64,000 nt of DNA from Balanoglossus misakiensis (lineage: Eukaryota > Hemichordata), in NCBI GenBank assembly GCA_040954595.2, contig CM082584.2:9238001-9302000 (forward strand), given 5' to 3'. Below are positions 1-13,051 of the stretch, piece by piece. Each line of letters begins with the position of its first letter. The first letter of the stretch is position 1. Below the pieces are notes generated by a model, which saw only the letters and a list, made by a program, of their open reading frames with translations, did no database searches and was not told where the DNA came from. The position numbers and the translations under genes were made by a program.

Positions 1-593
1 GCTCTATACCTATGCGGGTCACCTTTACATTTGGTAGATCAAGTACCTTGGTCGTTATTTCTGTGAATAATGAATGCCATTTTGCATAAAATGGATGACC
101 ACAGAAATTATTAATGACAGAAGCGTAATATCTTCCTATTTATGATATACGATGTCACCTTTAATCAAACCCCCTTTGCGCGTTCAATCGTTAATTCACC
201 TCAAACCACATCGCATTGTTAAGAGAGAGAGAAAGAAGGGAATATATGTTAAGTACGACTGTCTTCTTGTAAAAGCAGGAGAGCCAGAATGACCGAGGCA
301 AAACGTTTAGTAACTCGCAGGAAAGTAACATGATATTCCTTTTGCCCTGCAGATCATTTCGATACTAGTAAAGGCACTGTCGCAGTTAACAACTTGATGA
401 AACATTTTAAGCTTTTTAACAATCGGACATGCTTTTAATTCCGTCTATCAAATGATATTGCATGATAATATATCAAGAAAACACTTATTTATGACAAAAT
501 TTCCAAAAAATGCAAGAAATTCGTCCAACCATCGTCTATGAATTCACACCACGAGTTATATTTCTAAACATTCGGGGTTTTTTTCGTTTGCAG
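1..593. other. Non-coding sequence before the first receptor exon
   Basis: I see no exon, RNA gene or clear repeat here. The pyrimidine tract and CAG ending at base 593 form a strong splice acceptor, so the sequence just before 594 is intron of the receptor gene. The exon with the start codon and signal peptide must lie further upstream, probably outside the window. Confidence 0.6.
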
Positions 594-3500
594 TGTTCAG
601 GATCTAAAGCTGAGAGTCCAGATAAAAATGAAACAATATCAACGACAGGTATGTATGTTTCTGTACTGTGTGCCCAGATTGCAGCTAATATGTAAATGAA
701 AACGCGTTCATTATTTCGGGACATTAATGTTATTAATACTGTCAAGTATTCCAATGGTGATTCTGTCATGGATGCTTTGATTGTAATGAAACCTTGCATT
801 AAAATGCAACTGGGCGCTGAACCTGAATAGCATACCCGAATAATTGATTACGCGGCACTTTGTCGTAATCCCCTTTGAAAGTAAATCACCCTAGCTTGAA
901 TTCACTGCATGATAGCGACCTATACGAGGCACAACGTATTAATCCCTAGGTTATATCTTAATTACCGTTCTAATTATCTTGTCATGTTTGTTGATGGGAC
1001 GACAATTTACCCCTGAGACTATAAAACCCGAGCGGAAGTCATTGGCCAAATATGTCTCTATGCATACTGAAAGCATCTGATGGAGCGTCCACTGTTCAAG
1101 ATTACGAAGGAATAGCGATGTTTTCTGAATGTCTAGAAAATCAGTAAAATGTTGTCCCTGTACAGTTGACGAATGTCTCCTGCAACAAATTGTCTAAGTG
1201 TATGAAATGTGTCCAAATTCGTCGTGTAAAATACAATGTCCCTTATATTACTGTGAGACTGTGATTTGTTGATCTACAGGTTAAATTTCAGCCGCAGATT
1301 TGTCATTCTGGTCACGTGAACACGCCGAAAGAAAATCGATGCACGTGTGTGATACGACTTTTACGACCTTCACAACAGTAACATTGCAGTCGTATATCTG
1401 AGTGACAGTACTGTCACCATTAAACACTCACAGCCAACCGACCCAATAGAGGAAAACACACATAATGCGTGCGACTGCAAACATCAGTATGCTCGTCTTC
1501 ATAATCCACTATCAATAATATGCGAGATCTCTGAGACGTTGACAAGTTTACACGTCAAAAGTAATAGCCATTAACCATAGTGAACTTCATTTTCTAAACA
1601 ACACCATCGTTCCGCGATAGCATAACGTTCAGAGTAAATATATCGAAACGCGGATTGCTAACTTCGGTTCTATGAATGTCAAACATTTCCTCAATCTCAA
1701 AGAGTGTCGGCCTGTTGCGACATTTGCCATGTAAAACCACTTTGTCTTTCTTCAACGCGACAAGACACGATCGATTTTGAGCATGTCCTAATTATCCACA
1801 CTCATCATATCAATGGAGCGTAAGCACGCGAACATAAATCTAGCTTACAAAGTGTGCGTCATCCCATCTCCAATTATCGAGAGGTTATTGAAAGTACAAA
1901 ACTGTAGACTACTCGTTGACATTTCAGTTTATTGTAACCTCTGACAATTCGTCGTTTGCTCGGCGTAATTTTTTCGCTGCTATGGTAACCTTAACATCAA
2001 GAAAGCTGCTCTCTGAAATCTTTTGAGGAGCGCGCAAGACCAGAAGCAATTTTTGACTAAGTACATGGACCAATTTTTTTGCATTAGACCACAAAATCGG
2101 CTCCGATTTGAAACCGCTTTAAGCAGGGGATTTTCAATGCAAATAACTAGTACACTCTTAGAACCACATTTTATCTGTCTGTTAAGTTACTCTTTGATGT
2201 TTGCGTCATTTAAATGTCGTCTGCTCTCTAAAACTTTATGCATTTTTAAAAACTTCATAATCACAATGCAGGTCTAGACGGGGAATTGGACGCGGGCGTT
2301 CGTCTGGTGGACCGTCTTCTAGATAAGTACCCGAAGCATCCTGTCCGACCGGTCAGAAATCAATCCCATATCGTGGAAATCACACACAGGATGACGCCAA
2401 TACAATTGATCGATATGGTGAGATAATGCCCCCCCCCCTCTCACAACATCATTTGGTCATTTGTCAATCCGAGCCTGATATCCCTGAGATATACATCAGC
2501 CACAATCATGGCGAATGATAAACAGCATGTGCTTAATTGCTATCTGCGTGGTGCGTGGTGAATTTGGGAAGCCTGTTGCATCAATACTTGCTCGTGCTCG
2601 TACTTCTAAATCGCACATTATGTCTGAAGGGCAGACTAGAAAGAACGCTACTGAATGTAATCACCTCTAATTTACAATATACCCACACATGGTAGCGGAC
2701 GGGGTCCGTGAGAGAGAATTTAAAGTCTGATGAACCGAATGTGTTTACCTATAATTGACCCGACGAAGTGGAAAACACGACTTATCGCCCTTGGTCAGCC
2801 CAAATGAAGTGAAATCTTAGAGTACAGTGAACTACTGAAGTACGAATAAACAAGTATTGCTAAACCAAGTTTTAAAAAAGGGGGAATGGATGCGTTGATG
2901 TTACTCACCGACGGGGACGGCACATTATTGTTTTCCTTCCACAGTATCCATTAAAATGGCAACATCTTGTCTTCGATCTCGGTCTCACTGCTTCTTGCTT
3001 TCTACATTTGTAGGACGAGAAAAACCAAGTCATTACGTTGAAGAGTTGGCTGGCCCAGGTGAGTGTAATCGTTCGATTATTATTTTAAGGTGGTGGGGTT
3101 GTATGAGAGGTGCTTGAAGACCAATTTGAAGTTGGTTTTTCATTTCAATGATATCTAGTTCGCTTACTTTAAAATGGAATTCCATTTTATCATTTTTTTC
3201 ACGATTTTAATAAGAAAATACGGACAACGTATCTTCTCTAATTAATTGTCTGCTCATAATTTCCTAAAGAAGTTAGTTAATTACAGTATTATTGCGAAAA
3301 TGCAAGTGCGCTTGTGTGAATACTAAGTACTCTCAGACAACTACTGTCTACTACAGATAACTACCCTCAGTCACTGGCAGAAATATACGGAGCCCCTTAT
3401 CACCATCGTTGTCGAAATGTCGTTACTCATTTTTTTAATCCGTCGAATACTGAATCAAAATTATTTGATTATTGTTGCAATATTTTTGCTCAGAGATGGA

Positions 3501-6500
3501 TAGACGAGTACCTGACTTGGGACCCTGCCGACTACAACGGTATTAATGAGATGCAGATACCAATTGCATCGATTTGGCAGCCGGACACCGTCATCTACAG
3601 CAGGTGGGGATGTACATGTACATAATAATTTTAAACCCCATTCGTTTATAGTATAAGTTTTTGTAAGAATTTATGAGGCGCACTGCAGTATTAGCGCGAC
3701 GGTCTCTTTTCCTTTCGATTGGCGGCGATTTTGATTATTTCCCCGTGGAAATATAACTAGGCAAAATAAGGATTATTGGCCCCGTGAGCCCGGATGAGGA
3801 TTTAATGAAGGAGTGACATTTGAGGCAATCTCCAAAACTATACCAGGAAATCGATATTGTAATCTTCAGATGCTTAACCTTGTCCGTTTCGTTCTTCAAA
3901 CTTTTCCTGTCGCGAGAAGAATCTCTGAGACATTCCTAAATTATTATTGGCCAGAGGGCTCTAGGTGTTGTTTATTGAACTCTCTATCTCTCGAAATCCA
4001 TCTTTGCAATAACATTAACGTCTTAAAATGTATCCCGAAGACATAATGTTTCTATCCTGATCTTCTTTTTTAAACGTTACAATATTGCGGATTGGATTTT
4101 TTTAAATCCGGTATATGCGTTTCGCATTAAGGAACCTTTTTATGGTAAACTATATTCTTGGGGCTATAATGTGTGTGACAACTTCATGTCTTTCGAATTC
4201 GAAGGAAACCTCGATGATTTTCACTTTCACCTCCGGCGCCCTTGCAGGTGGAGCGCTATGCCCTCCCAATAATACTGGAAAAAGTTGGAACAATTAGAAT
4301 AAAAACGTTGAAAAACAAAATACTTAGTCTACAAAACGTCATGAATATTTTACATTCTCAAGACTTTCTCTCCTCGAAATGATCCTTGTTGAAGGCAGTC
4401 ATACATGTTTAACGTCCTTACACAATGAATAAGATATGAAGTACTGTATGCTGCAGCGATGTGTTCAGGCTATAGGCCTAACCAGACTTAAAGAGTTTTA
4501 TACTAGGAACATCCCGGCATAAACTTCACAGAAAATGCTGTCATGGGACGAGATAGCTTTTCATCGCGTGTGATTGACGTCAGGCATTTTATAAACCCTT
4601 TTAGCTGAATACAAGGATTTGAGAGACCTTAACATTGAAGGCTTGAAGGCAATATTAAATTATACTTAATCTAATCGACACTGAGTTTCCTATGGAGTTT
4701 GTACACGCACTATTCTGTGGATTTCAGAATATGTAATCATGGCATGACATGAAATGATACCAGGAGAACTCTCTTCCTTATATGGGTACATCAACATACT
4801 GAAACTTGATTGTCTACTATGATAGCAAGTAGCAAAGACAGAAAACTATACATACTAAATGTTTTACTTTCGGATATTCGTCAACATAATACGGCATCGA
4901 CCAGCAATCAAAGACATAAAATGAATCTGGCAACTGCTGAGTCATCTATTATTAAATTTTAATTTTCGTAAAGTCCTGTTTTTATGAGACTAAGCCTCCT
5001 TTTCATGGGCTAATATTTTACTAATACTTTGACGATGAAAGGTCTTTTCACATTTAATACATAGTTGAGCCAAAGAAATTGGAAAGGTATACTGTTAAAG
5101 TTATTACAAAATACTGAGAAATGGGAGGCCTGTACTTATAAGAAAGGCAAAAAATCTAGGTCTTTTCTTTCGCGTCATCTTTTCCGAAAGGTGACGCATC
5201 ACATCAATGTCAGGATAACCTTTGGTAAATCACTGTCATTGACATTAAATTTTATAGCTCAGACAACTCAGATTGTAACACATGGAAGACGACCATCCAC
5301 AATTTACGAACTTCTTTTAGAGGATTCACGCATATATATTGCAAGTTCAATACAATAAAGCCACAACTGCATGGGCGAATTTCACCAAAGCTTCATCGAT
5401 ACCCGTCCGGTTATTATTCTCCATTCGAATATGAAAAGCAACGTCATACTTTTTCTGCATCGCAAATTATTTAATGAATAACGAGAATAATTAACAATAT
5501 ATAATTTAATGATTCATTCTTGTCTGAACAGCTGGGGCTATTTGGTGGAATACATTATGCGTGTCCTCGAAAGAAGCGCAGATCTGCGAATCAGTTACTT
5601 AATCATCCTTATCAGGGATGGGAGTTCATTTCCCCTGGGAGCACATAAATTACATTATCTGAAAAACCATTTGTATAGTTATGGTGCTTGAGTGTTACCA
5701 TATCTATGACGCAGAAGAATGACAGCTTTGCTATAAAGCCTATGAATTTGCAATTTGGTCTCTCGGCGGGGCACATCGCGTATAAACCACGGATATAACG
5801 CGTATTATAATTTCAAATAAAGATCATTATCTTTGAAATCCACCTGATGTCGAAAACATATTAATTTCAGCGCGCATCACTAGCATCAAAGTGCATCAAC
5901 ATATTTTTATATTAAGAGGTCTGTGTGTACATTGGCAAAAATAAATTTTAGTTTGAATACTGTGTCAAATATATCACAAATTTGTATGTTATAGGTTGTA
6001 TTATTTCATGAATTTGAAATTGTATATATTTTTGTTGATTACAGTGTTCGTCAAGAGTCATTACGTCAGACGAATGCGGAAGCTATCGTGTCTAATAACG
6101 GATTGGTGCTATCCATTCAGTTCTACATCATCAAAGCGACATGCGCAATCGACGCCACTTTATTTCCTTTCGACGAGCAGCGCTGCGATTTCAAATTCGC
6201 TTCTTGGAGCTACCACGGCGGTCTGGTCAACTTCATCCCCGACCCAGAAAGCGACGTTGAACATTTTATTAGCAATGGAGAGTGGGAGCTTCTGGAGATG
6301 CCCGTGCATCGAGGCAAAGAGTCTCACGTCTGCTGCAAGGAGTCGTTCCCGAGCATCAACTACACCCTCCACCTGAAGCGGCGCTCTACATTTTATGTCG
6401 TCAACATCGTGTTTCCATCTTTCCTGGCCTACATACTGATCTCCGTTGGATTTTACATGCCGTCTGATTCCGGCGAGCGAATGAGTTTGTGCGTTATCAG

Positions 6501-6806
6501 TATACTATCGCAATTTGTTTTCCTGACTGTGGTTGCCGATTTCATGCCGCCTACTGCCGAATTTGTACCATACTTACGTGAGTACAAAACTTTCTGTCTT
6601 GCTATTGAGCCAAATTTGAATTCAAGTCCGGACAAGAATTAATTTGTCAACAATAATAATGGCCGTTACACACATACAGTCTATGTTGATAAGTGGAGTA
6701 CTGTGTATATTAGCATGCTGATTGGAGTAGAACAAGAAACTGCATTCGGTACACAGAACAAAAATATTGAAATTGACGCCAAAAGTTACAGCTAATGTCC
6801 CTTTAT

Positions 6807-6841
<35 letters not shown>

Positions 6842-7404
6842 GTTACTTGTTCTTTTGTCTTTCAGAGAGGTACTTCTTCACAACAATAGGATTAGCCGTC
6901 GTTTCTGCATTTGTCACCGCTTGGACACTGAACATGCACTTCCAGGGTGCCGTGTGTCACGAAGTGCCCAACTGGGTCAAGTTTCTGTGCTTCAATTTTT
7001 TGGCACGGTTTGCGTGTACGCGCGTCCGCGTGAAAAGCTACATGAAACTCGGAAGTGAAGGGGCGGCTTTGGTGTTTGACGACATACCTATGAACCTGTA
7101 CAACAATCAGAACAAGTCCAACCATGTGGGTATTAATTGCGACAATCAAATGCGAAGCAGCGACATGGATAAGAATCGAAGAGGGAGCGCGAACGAGGAG
7201 GGCGCTATAATGATTGTCCGAAATCCCGACACCGACCCTGATATACAGCAACGTCGCCTGAGGGAGTGGCGAGAGGTGGCGAGAATCATCGACAGATCCT
7301 ATTTTGTTCTGTACACACTGATGCAGATTTTTCTCGTTATTGGATTCCTGGTGTACATCGCCAAAACAGGAGAGGGTTTCCACCAAGAGGATGAGGAACA
7401 CTAA
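594..7404 (+). CDS. Nicotinic acetylcholine receptor-like Cys-loop channel subunit (5' end missing)
   Basis: Ligand-gated ion channel subunit of the plasma membrane, expected to assemble as a pentamer. Exons: 594-648, 2272-2417, 3014-3058, 3494-3603, 6045-6577 and 6866-7404, giving 475 codons plus stop with consistent phases. The 45-bp and 110-bp exons match the usual sizes in nicotinic receptor genes. The extracellular part shows the DEKNQVITLKSWLAQ and IWQPDTVIYS segments, a true Cys-loop (two Cys 13 residues apart, with FPFDEQRC) and a vicinal Cys pair in loop C (SHVCCKES), as in alpha-type subunits. TM1 to TM3 follow, then a short cytoplasmic loop and TM4 (FVLYTLMQIFLVIGFLVYIA). The Gly-Glu-Arg before TM2 fits a cation-selective pore; anion channels usually have Pro-Ala-Arg. 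The aromatic residues normally around the loop C cysteines are His and Phe/Pro instead of Tyr, so the ligand is uncertain. The first exon (594-648) is supported by phase and splice sites only. Confidence 0.94.
6807..6841. repeat. (AATC)n tetranucleotide microsatellite
   Basis: Eight to nine copies of a 4-bp unit in the last intron of the receptor gene. It ends only about 24 bases before the splice acceptor of the final exon at 6866, so length changes would alter the branch-point region. Confidence 0.95.
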
Positions 7405-7768
7405 AACCCGAAGCAACCAGTGATAGTCTTAGAATCCAGACTCATGTGTTTTTTCGCTATGACTGTAACCATGGCAATCAGGTCAATGCTGACCATGTGA
7501 TCATGATAACCAGACCTACTACTACTGATTGACTGCATTAATGAGCAAGGATGTTGCTCTATAATCAGTGACATGGGTTGCCATGGTTAGTGTCCGTTAA
7601 TATACAAATAGAAAAAATTCAAAAGTCAGACGACAAGGCAAGACTGTGTGTGGAGCAAAGCGAAAAAACACACCAGACTGGATTCTAGACTACCAGAGTG
7701 ATATTGATCAGGATCTCTTCACGTGATTAACATATAGGCGCTCGTCGTACTAAACTGTTCGCATCCGC

Positions 7769-7982
7769 AATAAACTGCCTTGAAATTAGATGCCGTTGGC
7801 CAATTTGCCGCCAGAGGCTTACACAATTACCTCTTGAAAGGTGTTATAACACGACAATGTATTTTGGATTATAATACTTTCTTATTTCAGTGTTGGATGA
7901 CTTATATTTCGCTAGTTTAAAATTCATCGTTAAAAAGTCTCTTAGTCGATGTTTTGTGTTCTCATTGTACGGTCACAATAAA
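7769..7982 (+). terminator. Poly(A) signals of the receptor gene
   Basis: AATAAA occurs at 7769-7774 and 7977-7982, 365 and 573 bases after the receptor stop codon. Either could end the transcript; no transcript data are available to choose. Confidence 0.5.
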
Positions 7983-10900
7983 GCCTAGCCCTCATGAAAT
8001 AGCGTTGGGTTGAAACTAACTAGTTGGAAACGTACCTAGAAAGTCGATATTTATATGATACATTTTTGCATCATCTTTGCGACTTGGTTAAAAGAGTGCT
8101 TGTCGAATACGCAATGTCTTTAGTGATAGTCACATTGTATGCATGTACATGTACTATAACCAAGTTCTACTAGTGTAACAGTTCTATGTTTCACTGTTCG
8201 ATAAAGTCCAAACGTTTCCGATTTTTTGTATCATTGTTAGTGGCCAACACGCTGAGCTATCTATCGGAGTACACAACATTAAAGCGCTGAGCACCAACCC
8301 CACGTGCTACAGCATCGTCTATAATATCATCTATAATATATTCAGCTCTTTTCGCATTTTTGTGCGTGCAGGTACTTAAGTTTTATTTTCCGCATTTTGA
8401 AGAGCAATTCTATTTACTTGAAGTATATTTCAGCCATAAACGAAGTACTAAACGTGACCGATCTGTAAATAGTCAATTGCAACGTTGCCGGAAAGTATAT
8501 GGGTGTTCGCGCTGGAACCTGTACCAGATCGCCGTATAAATGCCATTATAATATAACACAGAGAACAGGGGATTGTGGGTTCACAGACCCAAGAATGGCC
8601 GCGATGTTGTGTCATTTAGCAATTAGGCACTTCACTTCTTATTATACTGTTTCCATAATTTTACCATTTCAAAGATAGTTTTAATCTTCTGAAGACATGT
8701 TTTCCCATTCACGATCTATCTTGTCATTTAGATTTAATGTCGTTTATGAGTTATCACACGTCATCAGTTTTCGGTAGATGCAGTCTGTATTTAAGGTATA
8801 GTTTTAAAATAAAATAGAAAAACAGACATTTTGTTGTTATGGTTTGCTGATTTCTGATAAATTTTAACTTACTTATCTTGGTTGCCATGCTTGGAGAGAT
8901 GATCTTGAGTGTGGAGTGACAAGGTCGTGTTCCTTTTTGCCTCTTGCCGTATTGCTGGAATATACAGGATGGGATACGAATTTTATATTGGAATTAATAA
9001 TTTCTTTTTTGCAGTTTTTGCAATTTCAGTTTGCGCGATTATTTCTAGTCTCTGTTCCCGTATCAGTTGCAATCATAAACCTGACAGGCGGGCAAGATCA
9101 GAAACACTAGAGGGCGGTGTATGCTCACCTGTATTGTTGCTTGATGGATCAGACTTCGGCAAACCACAGCCCCACTGTAGACGGATTGTGGGCAAACCTG
9201 AAGAAATGGCAGTTTCTTTCGACGTAGATTCCAGCTCTTTCCCCCGAGAAGTTCTCCAAAATCCTGGAACAACCAGCCACCCTCGCCAGCCTCTTCATGT
9301 TTTCGTGCTTTTAGGGGATAAACACGCCGTCGTCATCCGACAGCATGATTTCTTCATGAAAGCAGTGACACGAGTGAGGTGACGCGTGCAAATGAGGGGA
9401 ACACCTGGTGAAGCTTGCTTTCACGTGGTCACTCTTAACCAATGGAAATCTCTATACACGACTTAGACGTTTCCGCTAATTGGCTGACAGGAAAGCCGTG
9501 GGTATATACACCAGTTAGCCAATAATTTTCCACCATTAAACCCACTTTTTGTTTATTCATCTAACCCAGAGAATATCCCCATTCTGTCACTCTCTTGTTG
9601 GGTTGAAATTTTTTGATGAAAACATCTTGAAATATGTTTATTACGCAATGATGACTTTTCAAGGTCTCATCTTCAAAAACCTCACGTTCACAAAAGCTAG
9701 CTCAATTTTCTCAATCTTTACTGCAGGCACTGGTTACCATGGCAAAGGTTCGATGTGTGCCATATGGTCACGATGTGATGTCGTGCGAATCACGCGAAGT
9801 GCACTCGGCTGTTAAAACTTGGGCGTGTCGATAGTAGGGTGGGTCTCCGATTAACAATTTCGACCACACACCATCGACCATCGCCGGTGAAATCGCCAAT
9901 GCGCCTTTACTTTTAATAATGTGTTCCGTCTCCTGATTGGTTTGGCGAATCGTACCATTTGCAGTCGCACAGTCACACCATTAAAGCGCGCATGCGCCGT
10001 ACAAGTTAGTCTGGGGTCAGAGGTCAAATCTTCCTTCTGCATGCTAGTATACCAGTACATACCGAAAACACTGGCGCGACGTTTGACAGCTGCAGACACA
10101 CACAAAAAACAGCCGGCATTTAAATCACACAGCCGTAGCCAGGTGAGAACACAATATTATATCGCATGTTACCCTTGCATCAGGTGTTTGGGTTCACAGC
10201 GAGTTTTTTTCAGTGTGGTATTTTGGTATGATGCGGGGACAACTTTCGATTGCAATGTACATCTATTGCTTAGTATCCTCTCCCGACGTACGTAACTACG
10301 TACGCGTATGGCTAGATCGCCCATTATTTTCAGATAACCTTGGCCTTCGACATTAGCACGCCTTGTATTGGAGTCTCTCCGGCCCGTCTGGCCCAGAGAG
10401 TGATTAACCATTGGAGCATGACCATTGGGCGAATCAGCTCACGGAAGTACAGCAGGGTCACCTGTACATGTACTGTGTTTACACTGAATTAATTAAAAGC
10501 AATCGAGGGGTGTGGGTGTGACCTGGTGCTCCACACACAGGCCAGCGTTCAACCAATAGGTCCTCTGAAATCTCTTGAGGATACATATGGTTCAACGCAA
10601 CCTTGCATGAAAGACGGTTCTTGTCCAGCACTAGACATATATGGGCTGATCACACAGCATTTGATCCACTGTGCATTGCTCATTGTATAGAAGTTGAACA
10701 TTGGCCCTCTGACTATAAAAATTTAAATACTCCTTCCTATCATTTACAACTGATCAATTAGCCATCACCTCGCATTCTTTTTGCATTTCGAATTGTGATT
10801 TGTTCTGACATGGTTGTACATGTGTATTTCACAGACAGGATGCTCGTTTGTTTTCAAACAAAACCTTTTAATTGTTACAGCCTGTTATTTAAGTGTACTG

Positions 10901-12057
10901 TGACAAGCTTTTCATCCCATAGATTTATAATTTTAATTATTCGCATATTTTGTGGGCAACTTGAATCATCTATTCAAAATACGTAGTGTGTCATATCATT
11001 TCACCACGACCTGTGCCACAGCAGTTTTTGAAAAAACAACTTTTACTTCCATGACCTCTGTGTGACCTCACATCCTTGCAGTTTTCAATGATATGTGGTC
11101 TCAGATAAAGTCAACCTGGCTTAGCTTTAGTGGTCAAAATTGAATGAAAGAATCTCCAATGTTGCTGATGACCTGTCAGGATGATCCCAGCCTCCTTGAC
11201 AGCATCAGCACCCAAGCAGTGCACTTCAAAAGAAGTGGACTTTAAACTAGATCATTGTGAGCAGCACGTGAGGACAGCGATACCGTGAGATACTGCTGAT
11301 TGTTATTTAACTGTGTTTGTGTAAAAGATCATGTTGAAATACTTGTGATGAACATTTGCAGGGAAGGTATGCCATGCAGATTATCCAAAGAATTAGCACA
11401 CACAGTACACACCCACCACACAATATCATCAAAATTAATGTTTGTAGAAATATCGGCAAATCTGTTCTCAAATTGATTCCGTAAATATTAGGTATATAAT
11501 TACTACACAGATAATTTTGTCTGTCTCCAGAAGTCTGAAATATAACTGACTTAATGAAATAAGCAGTTGTTGCCTCAAGCCTCCTGTAGTGTTCGATACG
11601 CCAGACTGTCTCCTGCTACTGTTTTGACACAACATCTGCAAATTTACCCTAAAAGAGCTCCGAGCTTAATTCATATCCGTCTGATTAACTTGTCATCCGG
11701 GATTGTTTAATGACAAGATCCTTGAGCAGATTTGCATTTAATTTACATATCCTGTCTGATTCTTGTCAGAGCAAGAATATATTGTGCCCACAACACAAAT
11801 ACAACATTACAATTCATTCAAAATGTGTGCAAAATAATGAATGTGAAAGATTAGATTAACAATGCAGTTCACAGTTAAGGAATGCACCCAAGCTGGCAAG
11901 CTGCTCCGCCATGTGTTGTTAAATTTTTCAAAAGGATCTGATCCTATTAAACTGTCTAGAGAATAGAGGATTTTATATTGACATCACTTGGCAGTCAGGC
12001 AGTTGTATCTGCTACGCGCCAGGCTGTACATGTGTATCGCTTGTACAAATACCTGAT
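7983..12057. other. Spacer between receptor and HMG-CoA synthase genes
   Basis: About 4 kb without a supported protein-coding exon. Open frames here are short and show no family features. The 9.4-10.15 kb part is richer in CpG and holds several CCAAT boxes, described separately. There is no transposon that I can name. Confidence 0.5.
9374..10142 (+). promoter_or_regulatory. Candidate distal promoter region, possibly of HMG-CoA synthase
   Basis: This zone holds GTGAGGTGA at 9374-9382 (complement TCACCTCAC, near the SREBP consensus), CCAAT boxes at 9439-9443 and 9519-9523, inverted ones at 9479-9483 and 9936-9940, a TATATA at 9503-9508, and a perfect palindromic NRF-1-type GCGCATGCGC at 9988-9997. 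A good donor (CAG then GTGAGA) at 10143 could end a non-coding first exon spliced to 13036. Function and target gene are inferred. The zone at 12.06-12.24 kb is a competing and closer candidate. Confidence 0.3.
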
Positions 12058-12061
12058 TTTG

Positions 12062-12237
12062 ATTGGTGGCTGAAAAGTGTCATTCATGTTCATGGCTCCT
12101 CCCAGCCACTCACGTGAGCAGCATTTGAATTTGTTATGTAAATTGTATACACTGTTTTGGAGGGTGTGAAATTAGCAGTGATATTTGTAGTTTGGGAAGC
12201 TAAGCAGGCGAGTTGTCATCGCTGTTCTCTCAATGTG
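12062..12237 (+). promoter_or_regulatory. Candidate promoter and non-coding exon 1 of HMG-CoA synthase
   Basis: An inverted CCAAT box (ATTGG, 12062-12066) lies 44 bases before TCACGTGA (12110-12117), an E-box form that SREBP family proteins can bind. A strong donor GTAAGT starts at 12238. A short 5' non-coding exon ending at 12237 could splice to the acceptor at 13035, just before the start codon exon. NF-Y plus SREBP spacing of this kind is known from sterol-regulated genes; its use here is inference. Confidence 0.4.
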
Positions 12238-13051
12238 GTAAGTGACCCTGTATTGCTGTGTGTATTTCAGCAACGATTTACACATGTGTATATGACTTTA
12301 CCTTGACCTTTAGTTGACATCCCTCAGGTCAATGTGTTTAATTCCCTTTGAAGTGATTGAGCTGTGAATGTGATTACATGTAAGTGGCGTATATAACGCA
12401 GCGTGGCGAAGCATTCACAGATATTTGTTCTGGGTACGGTGGTTGTTTCACTCTGCAAAAGTTGACTGCTTTCAAAAAATACCACAAAATAGTATAATGG
12501 GAGCAGGCAATATGATACATTTCTTAGACGTTCTGTACCACTACCAGATACGTCTCTGTTGTGTCATTGGTCTATGGTTGTGTTTACGTCAGTTCACACG
12601 TACATTCCATGATGTATTTCACTCTAATATCCGTTCTTCAAATGTTTTCTGTATCTTATTATCCAGCAGGAACTATGTCATTAATAATGATGTGTTGATA
12701 AACTGTTGTTCGTGTTGTTGAAAGCAGGATGTAGGCTTAAAGTCCACTTATGGTATATAGCTGCTTTGCTGGTGTACACAGTTGCTGCTATTGTGAAACC
12801 TTTATGATATTGAACAGTTCTGTTGACTATGAACTCAGCAGCCATGTGCTGACCCACTTACCCAGTTAATTAAGTGTGTGTACCATGTGAATGGGTCTTT
12901 TATTCCCAGACCATGTGGCTTTGTTAACCGTACAATCTTCGGATATTGACTCTGTTTTATAAATCAATGATCCAAGAGACTGTCTCGTCTAATTTGATTG
13001 GGTTTAATTTGGTTTGTAATTTTTTTTATTTGTAGGTCACAACAGAGAAAT

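Noticed and set aside
9063-9272. Possible minus-strand exon ending at a donor-like site near 9127
   Set aside because: No partner exon or protein family found; CpG-rich promoter-like DNA makes chance donors common.
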